Shown here one piece after another: positions 42,540 through 52,841 of a stretch of DNA of 64,000 nt. Source of the DNA: Parerythrobacter aestuarii (lineage in GTDB: Bacteria; Pseudomonadota; Alphaproteobacteria; Sphingomonadales; Sphingomonadaceae); the NCBI RefSeq assembly GCF_030140925.1, contig NZ_JARBWD010000001.1, forward strand, positions 1,488,001 through 1,552,000. Direction: 5' to 3'. Numbering within the stretch: position 1 is the first letter of the stretch; each line of letters begins with the position of its first letter. The position numbers were made by a program, and so were the translations under genes. The notes beneath the pieces are model-generated. The model ran no database searches. It was not told the origin of the DNA and saw only the letters and a list, made by a program, of their open reading frames with translations.

Positions 42540-45500
42540 CGACCAAGCCCCAGGAACGAGAAGGTATCGGCATCGAACTTGGCCCGGACAGCCACGAACA
42601 CGCCTTTGTCGGTATTGCGCGATGCCGAAAAATCTTCGTCGCGGAAACCGGTAATGTTGTAACCAACAGTAACCAGCACGCCATCTGCCGGTACGAAACC
42701 GACCTGCGGTCCGACCGAGAAGCTGGTGGTACCATCGTCGACATTGGCCCGCACGGTGGCGCTGCCGCCGATTTCGAGACGTTCGCCGATGCCGATCCGG
42801 GCATCGACGCCGGCGAGGGCCGTGAAGCTGCCGAGGTCGAAGCCTTCGAAGCGGTCGAAATTGTAGCGCGCGCCCAGGAACAGGCCGAACTCGTCGCGGC
42901 GGGTCATCAGGCCATCGTCATCTTCGCCTTCGGGCGACCAGTTGGTCGAAAGGCTGGCGATGAGGCGGCGCGAGGTGGCATCGCCGTCGACCAGCAGCGT
43001 GGTGCGCCCGACCGGGCCGGTTTCGCCGGCCACGGCGCCCGTCACCTGGTCGCTGCGGTACTCGAGCTTGCCGAGGAAAGCGACTTCGGATTCGTCCGGA
43101 CGGTGGGCGAAGGCGAGGGTGGCATCCATGATCTCGGTCGAAGCGCCGTTGACGCCATCGGCCTTGGTCCAGGTGAAGCCCGAGCCGACCACACTGCCTT
43201 CGCCAAGCTGGCGGATGGCGCCAAAGGTGAAGCCTTTGCGGTCAGCAAACTCGCCGTCACGGTATTCGCCGCGCGCGGTCGCGCTCCAGCGGGCCTTGCG
43301 CCAGGCAGCGCCGAGCGTGACGGCGGTGAAATCCTCGAACAAGAGGTTATCCTGCCCGATCGGTCCGCCGTTGGCGACCGGCTGGGCCGGGTTGACAATA
43401 TCAGCGAGGGCAGGGGAGCTGCCCAAGGTCTTGTTGCCGTCGACAGTGGCGTCGATGGTCAGTGTGGGCGTCACTTGGAAGGTCTGGGCGAGACCGTAGG
43501 CAGCGAAACTGCGGTTCCCGTACTCGCCGATGCCCTGCTGGCCAAGCGTGGTTATGACCCGGCCACCCTGCCACGGAGTGACCTCGACGCCGCCTCGCAC
43601 TGTGCGTGCGTCGATGGTGTCGCCATTGGCGATTTCATAGGAACCGATCAGCTTGACCGCTTGCGAGACAGCATAACGTGCCTCGAACCTGTGGCGAGCC
43701 GGCAGGTCGACCGAATCCGGGCCATCAAGCGCGATGCTCGTGGCTGCGCTCAGTTCGAGCTTGTTGTCGAGCAGGCGCTGCGTCGCACCGGCTTCGAGCA
43801 GGGTCGACGTGTTGCGGGTCCCGTCGGCCAGCCGATCATTGAAGTGCGAGATACCCAGGCGCAGGTCGGTATCGTTAGAGCGGTAGCCCAGCTGTACCTG
43901 CGCCGCGCGGCGGCGGCCGATGTCGGCCAGGCTATCGTCCTGCCACAGGCTGGTGAGCACGCTGAAGCGCTCGGACAATTCGTAGCGGGCATCGAGGCCG
44001 AACTTGCGACGACCGAGTTCGGCGTTGTTCTGCTGGCCGACGCCATACTGCTGGTCAACCGAGCGGGCGTAGGCGAGCACGTCGAGTTTGCCGGTCTGGT
44101 GATGGGCTTCGACCAGCCAGCCGTTCGAAGTATCGCCATCGCGCTTGCTGAAAGCGAGCTCGGCGCGGATTTCCGTGGCCTCTCCTACGCGAACCCGGGC
44201 ATCCACGGCACCGATGTTGGTGCGCGAAGCGTCGCCCTGGTCGGAGATGGCTGTGGCGCCGATGCGGACGTCACCCGACTTGCTCGTCCAGTCGGCCCGT
44301 AGGCCGCCGTTCCATTCGCCGCCGCGGGCCTGTCCGGTTTCGTATTCGATCACGATGAACTGCGGGTTCAAGTCGAAATCGCGGCTGGTGATCGGCTGGC
44401 TGAAGGTGATTGTGCCCGACAGGACATCGACATCGTAGTCGATGAAGCGGGTCAGAGTGCGCGAGCTGACGATCAGCTCGGAACGAAAGCGATCGCGCAC
44501 TTCCAACGTCACGGTTTCGCTGTTGGCCACGATAGCGCGGCTGGACAGGCGATAGGGGCCGCTGAGGCCATTGCCCTGGATCTCGTCGCGGCGGAAGCGG
44601 GTGCCGATCTTGGCGGCAAAGGCCTTGGCCCGGACTTCGCCGAAGCGCGCCTCTGCCTTCATGCCGGTCGCGGTCCGCTGGTAACGGGCGAGGCGGGTGT
44701 CATCGAACCCTGTCTCGAAATCGCCATAGAGGGCGAAGAAGGTGGAGGTTTCGATGCGGACGTAGAGCTTCTCGCGCGAAGGCGCGTCGAAGCGTCGGCT
44801 CGAGCCGTCGGCGAACACGGTGTAATAGGCATCGGGGTCAAGCGTGCCCAGCACGCGCTGGTCTTCGCGCTGCTTGGCGCTGTCATACGCCAGCGTCATG
44901 AGGTACTTACCCAGCACGCGGCCCTTGGCATAGAGCGCCACGCGGGCCTTCTCGCCCAGGTCGCTGTCGAAATTGCCGGTGCGCTCCATGTTGTCGGCTA
45001 CGGTGCGAGCGCCGATCGAACCCTCGGCAAGGCCGACGATTGTCCATTCGATATCGCCGGGAACGACCCATGCATCGATGGCTTCGCGGCGCTGGATGGT
45101 GGTCCCATTGTCGAAGTTGAATTCGAGGCGCAGTGAACCGCTGACCATGGTCGGGGCGAGCTCGATGCGGGCTAGGCCCTGGTCGCCCTCGATCACCCAG
45201 CGGGCCGAAGAGCTGCCGATACCGGTCAGCTGGCGCAGTTGCTGCAGTTCGATCTGCGACGCACTTTCAAACGGCTCGTTGACAGTGAACTCACCCGAGA
45301 CGCCTTCGCGGACAGGGCGGCCGTTGCGATCGGTCAGGCGAACCACGGCAACTGGGCGGGTGACGCCATCGGCGACCAGCACCGACTGTTCCTCTACCAG
45401 CTCAACCTTGGCCGGCTGTGAGGTGAAATACACCACCCGCTCGAGCGTGTCGTTGATGCCACCCATCGAATTGACGATCTCGGCCTTCAGCACGGTTCGC

Positions 45501-47704
45501 TCGTCGTCCAGCGGGATGCCGCGCCACAGGCTGACGGCAAAGGGACCGTTCTGCGCCGCCTTGGTGCCGTCGAAGGCATAGGGATCGACCGGCTTGCCAT
45601 CGACATAGAGATTGATCGACTGGCCCTTGCGGTGGCGGAACGCGACCTTCACGGCAGGTGCGCGCGGGTTGGCGTCTTCAGCGGGCGTAAGCCAGCCATC
45701 GGGGCCGTCGCCGAGCGCCAGCCAATCCTGTTCGACAGCGCTTGCTGCTTCTTCCGGCTTTGCAAACGACAGGGCAGAGCGCTGCACGGGAAGTGTGGCT
45801 CCGGCCAGCGAAGGTCGGTCGAGAGCAATGCCATCGCTGGTGACATCGACGGGCAGCGCAGCGCTATCGACCTGCGAACCGGCATTGAGACGGCGTTCCT
45901 CCCTTGCGGCCGTTAGGGCGGCAAGGACATCTTCAGGGATCACGGCATGGAAATCGGCTTCGATCAGCGAGCCGCCCTGGCCAATGACGAACCGCGAATT
46001 GGTGCTTCCGGCATTGCGGCTGGAACGGCTGCAGTCAACGAACTCGCCGCCTTCGGGCAGGGTCATCCGTGCGGCCTGCACGACGTGAGTGCCGGGCACA
46101 ACGCCTTCGAAGTGATAGCGTCCATCGGCATCGGTCACGGCAAAGCTGCCGTCTTCCATCATCACGCGTACACCGGGAATGCCTATGCGGTTCTCATGGA
46201 TCGAACAATCGCCCGCAGTGATCCGGCCAATGATGGTCATGCGCCCCGCGATGGTGTCGCGCTCAATGTCCAGCGATGCGGATGCAGTTGCAGTCCGCCC
46301 CAGCGAATCAGTGGTTTGTGCACGGTTGATGGCTTGCCCTGGGGGGGCGTCGGCACGCACGACCATGGCGTAGGTCACACGCCGCTGGTCGCCGCCCTGG
46401 ATGTCCCCGAGCGAGAAGGCAAGGGTTCGGCCGTCGTCCGAAACAGTAGCGGCAGCAGGCGCTGGTTGACCGTCGATGCGGATCGAATCCGTGCGGATTC
46501 GAAGCCATGGCGAGGGCGTGTCGACGAGCACGACATTGCGTTTGACCCGCTCGAGATCTGAATTGCGGGCGACGATGGTGTAGAACACGGCATCACCAGG
46601 CTGTGCCTGCTGGCGTGAGACATTCTTGCTCAGGCTGATGTCCAGGCTTGGCCGGTCGAGCGGGATATCGATCTGGATCGGTACCGGGCTATCCAGCACC
46701 AAGGTCCCACCATACGATGCATCTTCGATGATGAAGGCCCCGCCGTCCGGCCGCGTCAGCCGAGCAAGTTCATCGGGCGTAACCACCGATGGGGCTGTGT
46801 AAGGATCGGGCGGCTCGATAACCAGGCGGTATTGCCCAAGGAACGTGAGTGGGAACCAATACTCACCAGGCTCCATCGGGTAGACGTTGCCGGCTCCGTC
46901 CGTGATAGGCTGACCCGAAATAACTGTTGATGGCCAAGGGGTTACACCATCCTCGGCAAAGACCGTTGCTGGCTGGCCGGTGACAGCATCGACCAGCGTG
47001 ATGCGCGCGCCGGAGACGGGCGTGCCGGTCTCGCTGTCGAACACAACGCCGAACGGATCGGCCAGGACATCGACGTCGGCATGGACGATGACGTCCGTGC
47101 CATCGGGTGTCAGTGCTGAAATGCCGATCACAGTTCCGCGCGCAACACTCAATTCGCAGTCACCGGCAACAGGTTGCGGCGGCATGCGTCGCGTGGCGAT
47201 CCGGCCCATGAAAACGCCGGTGTTTTCACCGGTTTCATAGACGATCAGCTCTTCCCGGTCGCCTGTACTGGTCTGGATTTCGACCCGCAGGCTGTCGACT
47301 TGCGAGGAATCCGTGTTGGCTGCGGCGGCAATGATCTCGAAAATGACGAATTCGCCAGCCCGATACGTGCTGGAAGGGGTGATCGAGGCCGTAACGGCAG
47401 GTGCTTCGCTAGCCTCGCCGCCAGATCCGGTCGATTGGCTGGCTCCGCACCGAGGATCGGTAAAGGTGACCTCGTTGCCGGTTCCGATAACCGAAGTGAA
47501 AGTCGTAATTTGCGGAGGGAGGGGCTGCACTGTCACCGAGACGGTGTTGGATTGGCCCGCATCCGCTTCACCATCGAACTGCCAGCTTGCAAAGGCAGTG
47601 TTATCAATGGTTTGGGCACTGGCCCCACTCATAATGCAGACAAGCGACAGCAACGCTACGAATAGCGCTGCTGCCGCCTGCTTGAGTGGGACCAGTGTGC
47701 TCAT
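42536..47704 (-). CDS. Very large exported protein with DUF11 and carboxypeptidase-regulatory-like domains and probable outer-membrane barrel
   Basis: 1722 residues, signal peptide ending in GASA. Parts: N-terminal beta domains; a DUF11-like section near 355-480 (SLDISLSKNVSRQQAQPGDAV); a carboxypeptidase-regulatory-like section near 490-560 (IPGVRVMMEDG, TDADGRYHFEGV); a middle with Ig-like segments; and a C-terminal third of alternating polar and hydrophobic strands (RFSVLTSLWQDD, AAQVQLGYRSND, LRLGISHFND) that looks like an outer-membrane beta-barrel. Final residue is not phenylalanine, which is less usual for a barrel. Probably an outer-membrane anchor or usher for the smaller DUF11 proteins encoded with it (inference). 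Confidence 0.78.
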   Translation of the reverse strand: MSTLVPLKQAAAALFVALLSLVCIMSGASAQTIDNTAFASWQFDGEADAGQSNTVSVTVQPLPPQITTFTSVIGTGNEVTFTDPRCGASQSTGSGGEASEAPAVTASITPSSTYRAGEFVIFEIIAAAANTDSSQVDSLRVEIQTSTGDREELIVYETGENTGVFMGRIATRRMPPQPVAGDCELSVARGTVIGISALTPDGTDVIVHADVDVLADPFGVVFDSETGTPVSGARITLVDAVTGQPATVFAEDGVTPWPSTVISGQPITDGAGNVYPMEPGEYWFPLTFLGQYRLVIEPPDPYTAPSVVTPDELARLTRPDGGAFIIEDASYGGTLVLDSPVPIQIDIPLDRPSLDISLSKNVSRQQAQPGDAVFYTIVARNSDLERVKRNVVLVDTPSPWLRIRTDSIRIDGQPAPAAATVSDDGRTLAFSLGDIQGGDQRRVTYAMVVRADAPPGQAINRAQTTDSLGRTATASASLDIERDTIAGRMTIIGRITAGDCSIHENRIGIPGVRVMMEDGSFAVTDADGRYHFEGVVPGTHVVQAARMTLPEGGEFVDCSRSSRNAGSTNSRFVIGQGGSLIEADFHAVIPEDVLAALTAAREERRLNAGSQVDSAALPVDVTSDGIALDRPSLAGATLPVQRSALSFAKPEEAASAVEQDWLALGDGPDGWLTPAEDANPRAPAVKVAFRHRKGQSINLYVDGKPVDPYAFDGTKAAQNGPFAVSLWRGIPLDDERTVLKAEIVNSMGGINDTLERVVYFTSQPAKVELVEEQSVLVADGVTRPVAVVRLTDRNGRPVREGVSGEFTVNEPFESASQIELQQLRQLTGIGSSSARWVIEGDQGLARIELAPTMVSGSLRLEFNFDNGTTIQRREAIDAWVVPGDIEWTIVGLAEGSIGARTVADNMERTGNFDSDLGEKARVALYAKGRVLGKYLMTLAYDSAKQREDQRVLGTLDPDAYYTVFADGSSRRFDAPSREKLYVRIETSTFFALYGDFETGFDDTRLARYQRTATGMKAEARFGEVRAKAFAAKIGTRFRRDEIQGNGLSGPYRLSSRAIVANSETVTLEVRDRFRSELIVSSRTLTRFIDYDVDVLSGTITFSQPITSRDFDLNPQFIVIEYETGQARGGEWNGGLRADWTSKSGDVRIGATAISDQGDASRTNIGAVDARVRVGEATEIRAELAFSKRDGDTSNGWLVEAHHQTGKLDVLAYARSVDQQYGVGQQNNAELGRRKFGLDARYELSERFSVLTSLWQDDSLADIGRRRAAQVQLGYRSNDTDLRLGISHFNDRLADGTRNTSTLLEAGATQRLLDNKLELSAATSIALDGPDSVDLPARHRFEARYAVSQAVKLIGSYEIANGDTIDARTVRGGVEVTPWQGGRVITTLGQQGIGEYGNRSFAAYGLAQTFQVTPTLTIDATVDGNKTLGSSPALADIVNPAQPVANGGPIGQDNLLFEDFTAVTLGAAWRKARWSATARGEYRDGEFADRKGFTFGAIRQLGEGSVVGSGFTWTKADGVNGASTEIMDATLAFAHRPDESEVAFLGKLEYRSDQVTGAVAGETGPVGRTTLLVDGDATSRRLIASLSTNWSPEGEDDDGLMTRRDEFGLFLGARYNFDRFEGFDLGSFTALAGVDARIGIGERLEIGGSATVRANVDDGTTSFSVGPQVGFVPADGVLVTVGYNITGFRDEDFSASRNTDKGVFVAVRAKFDADTFSFLGLGR

Positions 47705-47724
47705 TGACGCTCAGGCTGCCGCGA

Positions 47725-48756
47725 TCAGTTGATCGTGGCCCGGAAATAGAGCGTGCGGGTTACGCCAGCGGCGATGTCGCTGAGCGACCCGCTGACTTCA
47801 CCTGCAGAGAACGAGCCGCCCGACGAACCATCGGCCTGGCAAACGCCGCCGCCGTCGACTGTACCATCGACAAAGATGCCGAAGGTCGCGTCGTAGGTAA
47901 CGTCAGCCGGCAGCGTATCGCTGACAGCAACGCCGGTGGCCGTAGCACTGCCCGAAGCGTTTGAAACGGCGATACAATATTCGATCGTCGCCCCAGGAAT
48001 CGCCTTGGGATTGGTCGTACCGTTGACCGGATCGCTGATGATGGTGCTGGTCTTCACCGCCGACAGGGCAGCCGCCGAAACGGTATAGCTGTCAGTGTCG
48101 GAGAAGGCACCGTCGTTGGCGGCATCGGTATCGCCGGCACCATCTGCGAGGACGGTATCCACGCCGGAGGTGTTGGCACCCGCAGTTGCCGTCAATTCGG
48201 TACCGAGCGAGCTCGCGGTTCCACCAGCATGCGCATCGGCGGTCAGGATGACTTCCGAAACGTCGCCGGTTGCCTGTCCGAGCGGAACATCACCAACAAC
48301 GAACACCGTGACGGTCTGGTCTTCGGCAATTTCGTCGAGATAGGTGACGAGCGTGTCGCCGGAATCGAACACACCATCGCCATCATCCAGGTAGATCTGG
48401 ACGCTGGTCACGTCGAAATCGTCCGAAGTCGGCTGGGCGACGGTCAGAGCGAGGTCGATCGTGTCGTTCGACAGGTTGGTAACGGTAAAGGTGGTCACCG
48501 CCTGGGTCTGTCCAGGCGAGACACTGGTCGTGGCCGAACCAACCTCGGCAACCGTCACGTTGACCTTGCGGTCGACCGTGAAGGTGTCCGAAGCAGTAAC
48601 GGCAGTCTGATCCACTCCGCCGACCTGGAAGTCCACAGTGACGGTGTTGGTGATCAGATCACCAGCGGTCGTCCCCGCGGCCAGGGCAGGCGAAGCACTG
48701 AATGCGATGAGCGCGAAGGAGCTCACGGCACCCAGCAGTTGCTTGCTGCGTTTCAT
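47725..48756 (-). CDS. Secreted DUF11-repeat protein
   Basis: 343 residues, signal peptide ending in ALAA. Low in basic residues and rich in Asp, Thr, Val and Ala, with a DUF11-like repeat near the end (TSTIISDPVNGTTNPKAIPG), nearly the same as in 40332-42539. Part of the same operon, 20 bases before the large gene. Likely a structural surface or extracellular matrix component. Confidence 0.75.
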   Translation of the reverse strand: MKRSKQLLGAVSSFALIAFSASPALAAGTTAGDLITNTVTVDFQVGGVDQTAVTASDTFTVDRKVNVTVAEVGSATTSVSPGQTQAVTTFTVTNLSNDTIDLALTVAQPTSDDFDVTSVQIYLDDGDGVFDSGDTLVTYLDEIAEDQTVTVFVVGDVPLGQATGDVSEVILTADAHAGGTASSLGTELTATAGANTSGVDTVLADGAGDTDAANDGAFSDTDSYTVSAAALSAVKTSTIISDPVNGTTNPKAIPGATIEYCIAVSNASGSATATGVAVSDTLPADVTYDATFGIFVDGTVDGGGVCQADGSSGGSFSAGEVSGSLSDIAAGVTRTLYFRATIN

Positions 48757-48827
48757 GGTACTGGTCCTCAGTATTGCCCTCGCGCGAACCCGACCGCCCG
48801 CGAGGATTGGCGGTTATCGACCGCTTC

Positions 48828-49307
48828 TCAGCGGATGATTGCTGGATATTCGAGGCGTCCCTTTTCGCCGGGCTGGACCACGGCGAGGGTCCAACGGACA
48901 TGGGTTACGTCGGCAGCGCTTGCAGCCCGCGTCACCATGTCGTCGGATGCGACTGTCAATTCGGCGAGTGTTCCCCAGCTCTTGCCGCCATCGACCGAGA
49001 CGACCAACGCCGGATCGGCATCGTCGGCGAGCCGCACAGCGGACGGGAGGGGGTTTGTTACAACAAACTTTTCAACGGGTTCAGCGCCAGTATTGTGGTA
49101 TTCCGTGCCAAAGATCAGGCGATCTCCCGGTACCACGACATCCGGCTTCACCAGTTCGGTGGAGCTGTTGCCAGCATCGTCGACGACGGTCTTCTCGACC
49201 ATCACGTCACCGGACAGCTGGAGCGGCTGCTGGGCCAAGGCCGGCGCGGCCGGAATGGCAAGCACGAGTGCTGCAAAGGCGCCGAGTTTGAAGAGATTAT
49301 TCATCAT
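48828..49307 (-). CDS. Small exported protein of the DUF11 operon
   Basis: 159 residues, signal peptide ending in ALAQ. Central part reads like a single beta-sandwich repeat (VKPDVVVPGDRLIFGTEYHNTGAEPVEKFVVTNPLP), the same logic as a DUF11 unit but in a stand-alone form. Lies 12 bases after the next gene upstream, so cotranscribed. Function unknown; possibly a periplasmic or surface subunit. Confidence 0.72.
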   Translation of the reverse strand: MMNNLFKLGAFAALVLAIPAAPALAQQPLQLSGDVMVEKTVVDDAGNSSTELVKPDVVVPGDRLIFGTEYHNTGAEPVEKFVVTNPLPSAVRLADDADPALVVSVDGGKSWGTLAELTVASDDMVTRAASAADVTHVRWTLAVVQPGEKGRLEYPAIIR

Positions 49308-49319
49308 TTTAACAATTCC

Positions 49320-50300
49320 TTACTCGTCGATCTTCACGTCGAATGTGATATTCTGGGTGGTGCCACCTGCGACGGTGCCCAGGTCAACGGAAATCCCGGT
49401 TGCCGTTGCTTCGCCGGCATCATCGCCGGACGCATCGGTGAGCGAACCGCCATCGAGGGCCAGCGAGCTGGTGACGTAGGTGGTACCGACGGGGAAAGCG
49501 TCTGTGACAACCAGGCTGTCGACCGATCCGCTGCCTTCGACGATGGCGCTAATGGTATAGGTGATGGTGGCACCGGGGACCGGTGCGGAGCCACCGAATT
49601 GGTCGGTTACGACGGCTGATTTGACGAGTTCTACCGTGGTGATGCCCACTAGAAGGGCGCCATTGTCGCTATCGTCGGCACCGCTGGCACCCACGATTGC
49701 GTCGGAGCCACTTTCGCCAGCACCGGCGAAGGTCGTTCCTGGCGCGCCTGTGCCCGTAACGGCCTCGGCGATGAGCTCAACTTCGCTTGTATCGGTATCG
49801 ACGGCGGTAGCGGGAACCGTCACCAGGACGAAGACCGTCAGCGTAGCGTCAGGGTCAAGGACATCGGTGGTCTCGGGTCCCGTCAGGATCTGGTCGATAC
49901 CGTCGTCGTAGACCCCGTTGCCATTGGTATCGACCGCAATCCCGTCGACAGTGGCGTCAAAGTCGTTCCCGGCAACCGCAGGGTTTGCAGTCAGAGTGAA
50001 GGCTTCCGGTCCATTGCCGGTGTTGGTGATTTCGAAAGTGAGAACGTCCGTGCCGGGACGCGTTGCGATCGGGCCTGAATCCAGCGAGGCAACAGTGACA
50101 TCGAGCAACTCGTCGACACGGATCGTAACCGTATTGGAATCGACGGTTTGTGTGCCATCGGCCGTCTCATAGGTGGCCTGCGCAGTGTTTTCGATCAAGG
50201 TTCCTGCATCGACTCCGCCAGCAATCGCAGCCGAAGGCATGGCGAGTGTGAGCAGTGTGCCGATAGCGGTCGAACGAAGAAGTTTTGCGGTCTTTTTCAT
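49320..50300 (-). CDS. Secreted DUF11-like protein, first gene of the surface operon
   Basis: 326 residues from the ATG at 50300, where a typical signal peptide begins (MKKTAKLLRSTAIG, ending in AIA); the frame extends to 50330 but adds a cysteine-rich stretch before the signal. Acidic, beta-rich, with VPGATITYTISAIVEGSG near the end as in the other DUF11 proteins and an Asp/Asn-rich DTNGNGVYDDG loop that may bind calcium. The promoter should lie in 50301-50520; a TATGAT-like -10 is visible on the - strand near 50380 without a clear -35. Confidence 0.75.
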   Translation of the reverse strand: MKKTAKLLRSTAIGTLLTLAMPSAAIAGGVDAGTLIENTAQATYETADGTQTVDSNTVTIRVDELLDVTVASLDSGPIATRPGTDVLTFEITNTGNGPEAFTLTANPAVAGNDFDATVDGIAVDTNGNGVYDDGIDQILTGPETTDVLDPDATLTVFVLVTVPATAVDTDTSEVELIAEAVTGTGAPGTTFAGAGESGSDAIVGASGADDSDNGALLVGITTVELVKSAVVTDQFGGSAPVPGATITYTISAIVEGSGSVDSLVVTDAFPVGTTYVTSSLALDGGSLTDASGDDAGEATATGISVDLGTVAGGTTQNITFDVKIDE

Positions 50301-50520
50301 GCCGCAAAAATCGCAGAAACTGGTTAACAACCCCCTTTCGGTTGCCCCCTAATTCGCATCCCCGATGTAAAATCCTGTATCATAAACGCCCGGAAATCCG
50401 CGAGTTCTTGTACATTTCCGCCAAACGGGAGGGTTCGGCAGGTTAGCTTCCAAGATAGGTTAACGCGGTTGCGACTTTCTTGCCGATTTCTTCAAAGCTG
50501 TGCGGCCCGGGGCATCGATA

Positions 50521-51702
50521 CTAGCCAACCTGCTTCGCGACCGTTGCAAACACATCCACTGCGCGATCGATCTCCTCGCGGGTTATGGCCGAGGACATCT
50601 GAGTGCGAATGCGAGCCTGACCCCTGGGTACGACCGGGAACGAGAAGGCGGTGACATAGATCCCGGCTGCCCGCGCGCCAGCCGCGAAATCGGCCGCTTT
50701 CTTGGCATCGTAGAGCATGATCGGGATGATCGGGTGCTCGCCGGGCAGGACGTCGAAGCCGGCTTCTTCCAGCTTGCCACGGAAGTAGGCAGTGTTGTCC
50801 CACAAGGTTGCACGTTGCTCGCCGCGGCGGGCGAGTTCGAGCGCCTTGATCGACCCGGCGACCACTGGCGGGGCGACCGAGTTCGAAAACAGGTAGGGCC
50901 GCGAGCGCTGGCGCAGCAGGCCGACCACTTCCTTGCGCGCGCTGGTGTAGCCGCCGCTCGCCCCGCCGAGCGCTTTGCCTAGCGTGCCGGTGGTGATGTC
51001 GACCCTATCCATGCAGCCACGATATTCGTGCGTCCCGCGGCCGTTCTCGCCCAGGAAGCCGGTAGCGTGGCAATCGTCGAAGTGGACCAGCGCGTCGTAT
51101 TTCTCTGCCAGGTTGCAGATCTCATCGAGCCGGGCGATAAAGCCGTCCATGGAGAACACGCCATCGGTAGTGATGAGTTTGAAACGGGCACCCGCCGCAT
51201 CAGCATCTTTCAGGCATTGTTCCAGCTCGCCCATGTCATTGTTGGAATAGCGATAGCGCTTTGCCTTGCTGAGGCGAACGCCATCGATGATGCTGGCATG
51301 GTTGAGCGCATCGGAAATGATCGCGTCTTCCGGCCCCAGAAGTGTCTCAAACAGCCCTCCATTGGCATCGAAGCAGGAGGGGTAGAGGATCGTGTCCTCA
51401 AACCCCACGAAGTCGGAGATGCTCGCTTCCAGCTCCTTGTGCTGGTCCTGCGTGCCGCAGATGAAGCGAACCGAGGCCATGCCGAAACCGTATTCGTCGA
51501 GTGCGGCGCGGCTGGCGGCGAGGATTTCGGGATGGTCGGCAAGGCCGAGGTAGTTGTTGGCGCACAGGTTCACGACCTCGCGGTCGCCCAGTTCCACCGT
51601 TCCGCTCTGAGGCGAAGTGATCTGTTGTTCGTGCTTGGTCAGGCCCTGTTCCTCGATCGAATCGAGTTCAGCGGCCAGGTGCTCGTAGAATGCGGTGCTC
51701 AT
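50521..51702 (-). CDS. kbl: Glycine C-acetyltransferase (2-amino-3-ketobutyrate CoA ligase)
   Basis: 393 residues, PLP-dependent, splits 2-amino-3-oxobutanoate with CoA into glycine and acetyl-CoA. Seen: [37 protein letters not shown] and the lysine motif [15 protein letters not shown]. It follows tdh by four bases, the standard two-gene threonine degradation operon. Cytosolic. Nothing links it to the aminoglycoside cluster. Confidence 0.96.
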   Translation of the reverse strand: MSTAFYEHLAAELDSIEEQGLTKHEQQITSPQSGTVELGDREVVNLCANNYLGLADHPEILAASRAALDEYGFGMASVRFICGTQDQHKELEASISDFVGFEDTILYPSCFDANGGLFETLLGPEDAIISDALNHASIIDGVRLSKAKRYRYSNNDMGELEQCLKDADAAGARFKLITTDGVFSMDGFIARLDEICNLAEKYDALVHFDDCHATGFLGENGRGTHEYRGCMDRVDITTGTLGKALGGASGGYTSARKEVVGLLRQRSRPYLFSNSVAPPVVAGSIKALELARRGEQRATLWDNTAYFRGKLEEAGFDVLPGEHPIIPIMLYDAKKAADFAAGARAAGIYVTAFSFPVVPRGQARIRTQMSSAITREEIDRAVDVFATVAKQVG

Positions 51703-51706
51703 GGCT

Positions 51707-52735
51707 TTATTCCTCCCAGTTCAGCACGACCTTGCAGGCTTCGCCTGACGCCATGGCGGCAAAGCCTTCCTCGAAGCGGTCGACCGGCAGGCGGTGAGTG
51801 ATGATCGGTGACAGGTCCAGCCCGGACTGGATGAAGACCGACATCTTGTACCAGGTCTCGAAGATTTCGCGGCCGTAGACGCCCTTGAGCGTCAGCATGC
51901 TGAAGATGACCTTGTCCATGTCGATGGTCGGCTTCTCTGCCGGCAGGCCGAGTATCGCCACGCGCCCACCGTGCGCCATGTTGTCGATCAGCGAAGCGAA
52001 GCCGGGTTGCGAGCCGGACATCTCAAGCCCGACATCGAAGCCTTCGCTCATGCCGAGCTCTTTCTGGATATCCTTGATGTCGCGCTTGGTGGGGTTGACG
52101 GTCGCTGTCGCCCCCATGCGGGCGGCGAGGGCGAGGCGATCCTCGTTGAGGTCGCTGACGACAATATGGCGCGCCCCGGCATGTCGGCAGACGGCTGCGG
52201 CCATGATGCCGATCGGGCCGGCTCCGACGACCAGCACGTCTTCGCCCAGAACGTCGAATTGCAATGCGGTGTGCACGGCATTGCCGAAAGGGTCGAAAAT
52301 ACTTGCAATATCGAGATCAATATCTTGATTATGAACCCAAAGATTAGCTGCGGGAAGCACCAGATACTCGGCAAATGCACCCGAGCGATTGACCCCGATT
52401 CCCTGCGCATCGGCGCACATGTGGCGGCGGCCGGCCATGCAATTGCGGCACCGGCCGCACACGACATGGCCTTCGCCCGAGACGATCTGGCCGATCTCGA
52501 AACCGGAGACATTGTCGCCGAACGCGACGATCTTGCCGACGAATTCGTGGCCCACCACCATGGGCACGGGGATGGTTCGCTGGGCCCATTCGTCCCAGTT
52601 CCAGATATGCATGTCGGTGCCGCAGATCGCGGTGCGCAGGATCTTCACCTTGACGTCATTGGGGCCGATGTCGGGTTCAGGGACATCCTGCAACCATAGG
52701 CCTTTTTCAGCCTTCGCCTTGACCAGTGCCTTCAC
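51707..52735 (-). CDS. tdh: L-threonine 3-dehydrogenase
   Basis: 342 residues, zinc and NAD dependent, oxidises threonine to 2-amino-3-oxobutanoate for Kbl. Seen: [24 protein letters not shown], the four-cysteine zinc loop [15 protein letters not shown] and [14 protein letters not shown]. The start is a GTG at 52735 with a GGAG about nine bases upstream. Family-typical length and order with kbl. Confidence 0.96.
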   Translation of the reverse strand: MKALVKAKAEKGLWLQDVPEPDIGPNDVKVKILRTAICGTDMHIWNWDEWAQRTIPVPMVVGHEFVGKIVAFGDNVSGFEIGQIVSGEGHVVCGRCRNCMAGRRHMCADAQGIGVNRSGAFAEYLVLPAANLWVHNQDIDLDIASIFDPFGNAVHTALQFDVLGEDVLVVGAGPIGIMAAAVCRHAGARHIVVSDLNEDRLALAARMGATATVNPTKRDIKDIQKELGMSEGFDVGLEMSGSQPGFASLIDNMAHGGRVAILGLPAEKPTIDMDKVIFSMLTLKGVYGREIFETWYKMSVFIQSGLDLSPIITHRLPVDRFEEGFAAMASGEACKVVLNWEE

Positions 52736-52841
52736 TTTTTCACTCCTGAGAATTGCAAGCCGCGCACCGCCACCTGTGGGTCGCGACGCGGTCTCGCTTC
52801 AATGCCCGGCCCTATGCCCGACAGCGGAGCTGGGGACAACG

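Noticed and set aside
42464..44302. 612-residue open frame on the + strand opposite the large DUF11 gene
   Set aside because: It is antisense to a clear exported protein, has the composition of a shadow frame in GC-rich DNA and shows no domain or ribosome site.
50521..52735. kbl and tdh as part of the biosynthetic cluster
   Set aside because: The pair is the standard threonine degradation operon with family-typical sequences and lies outside the island.
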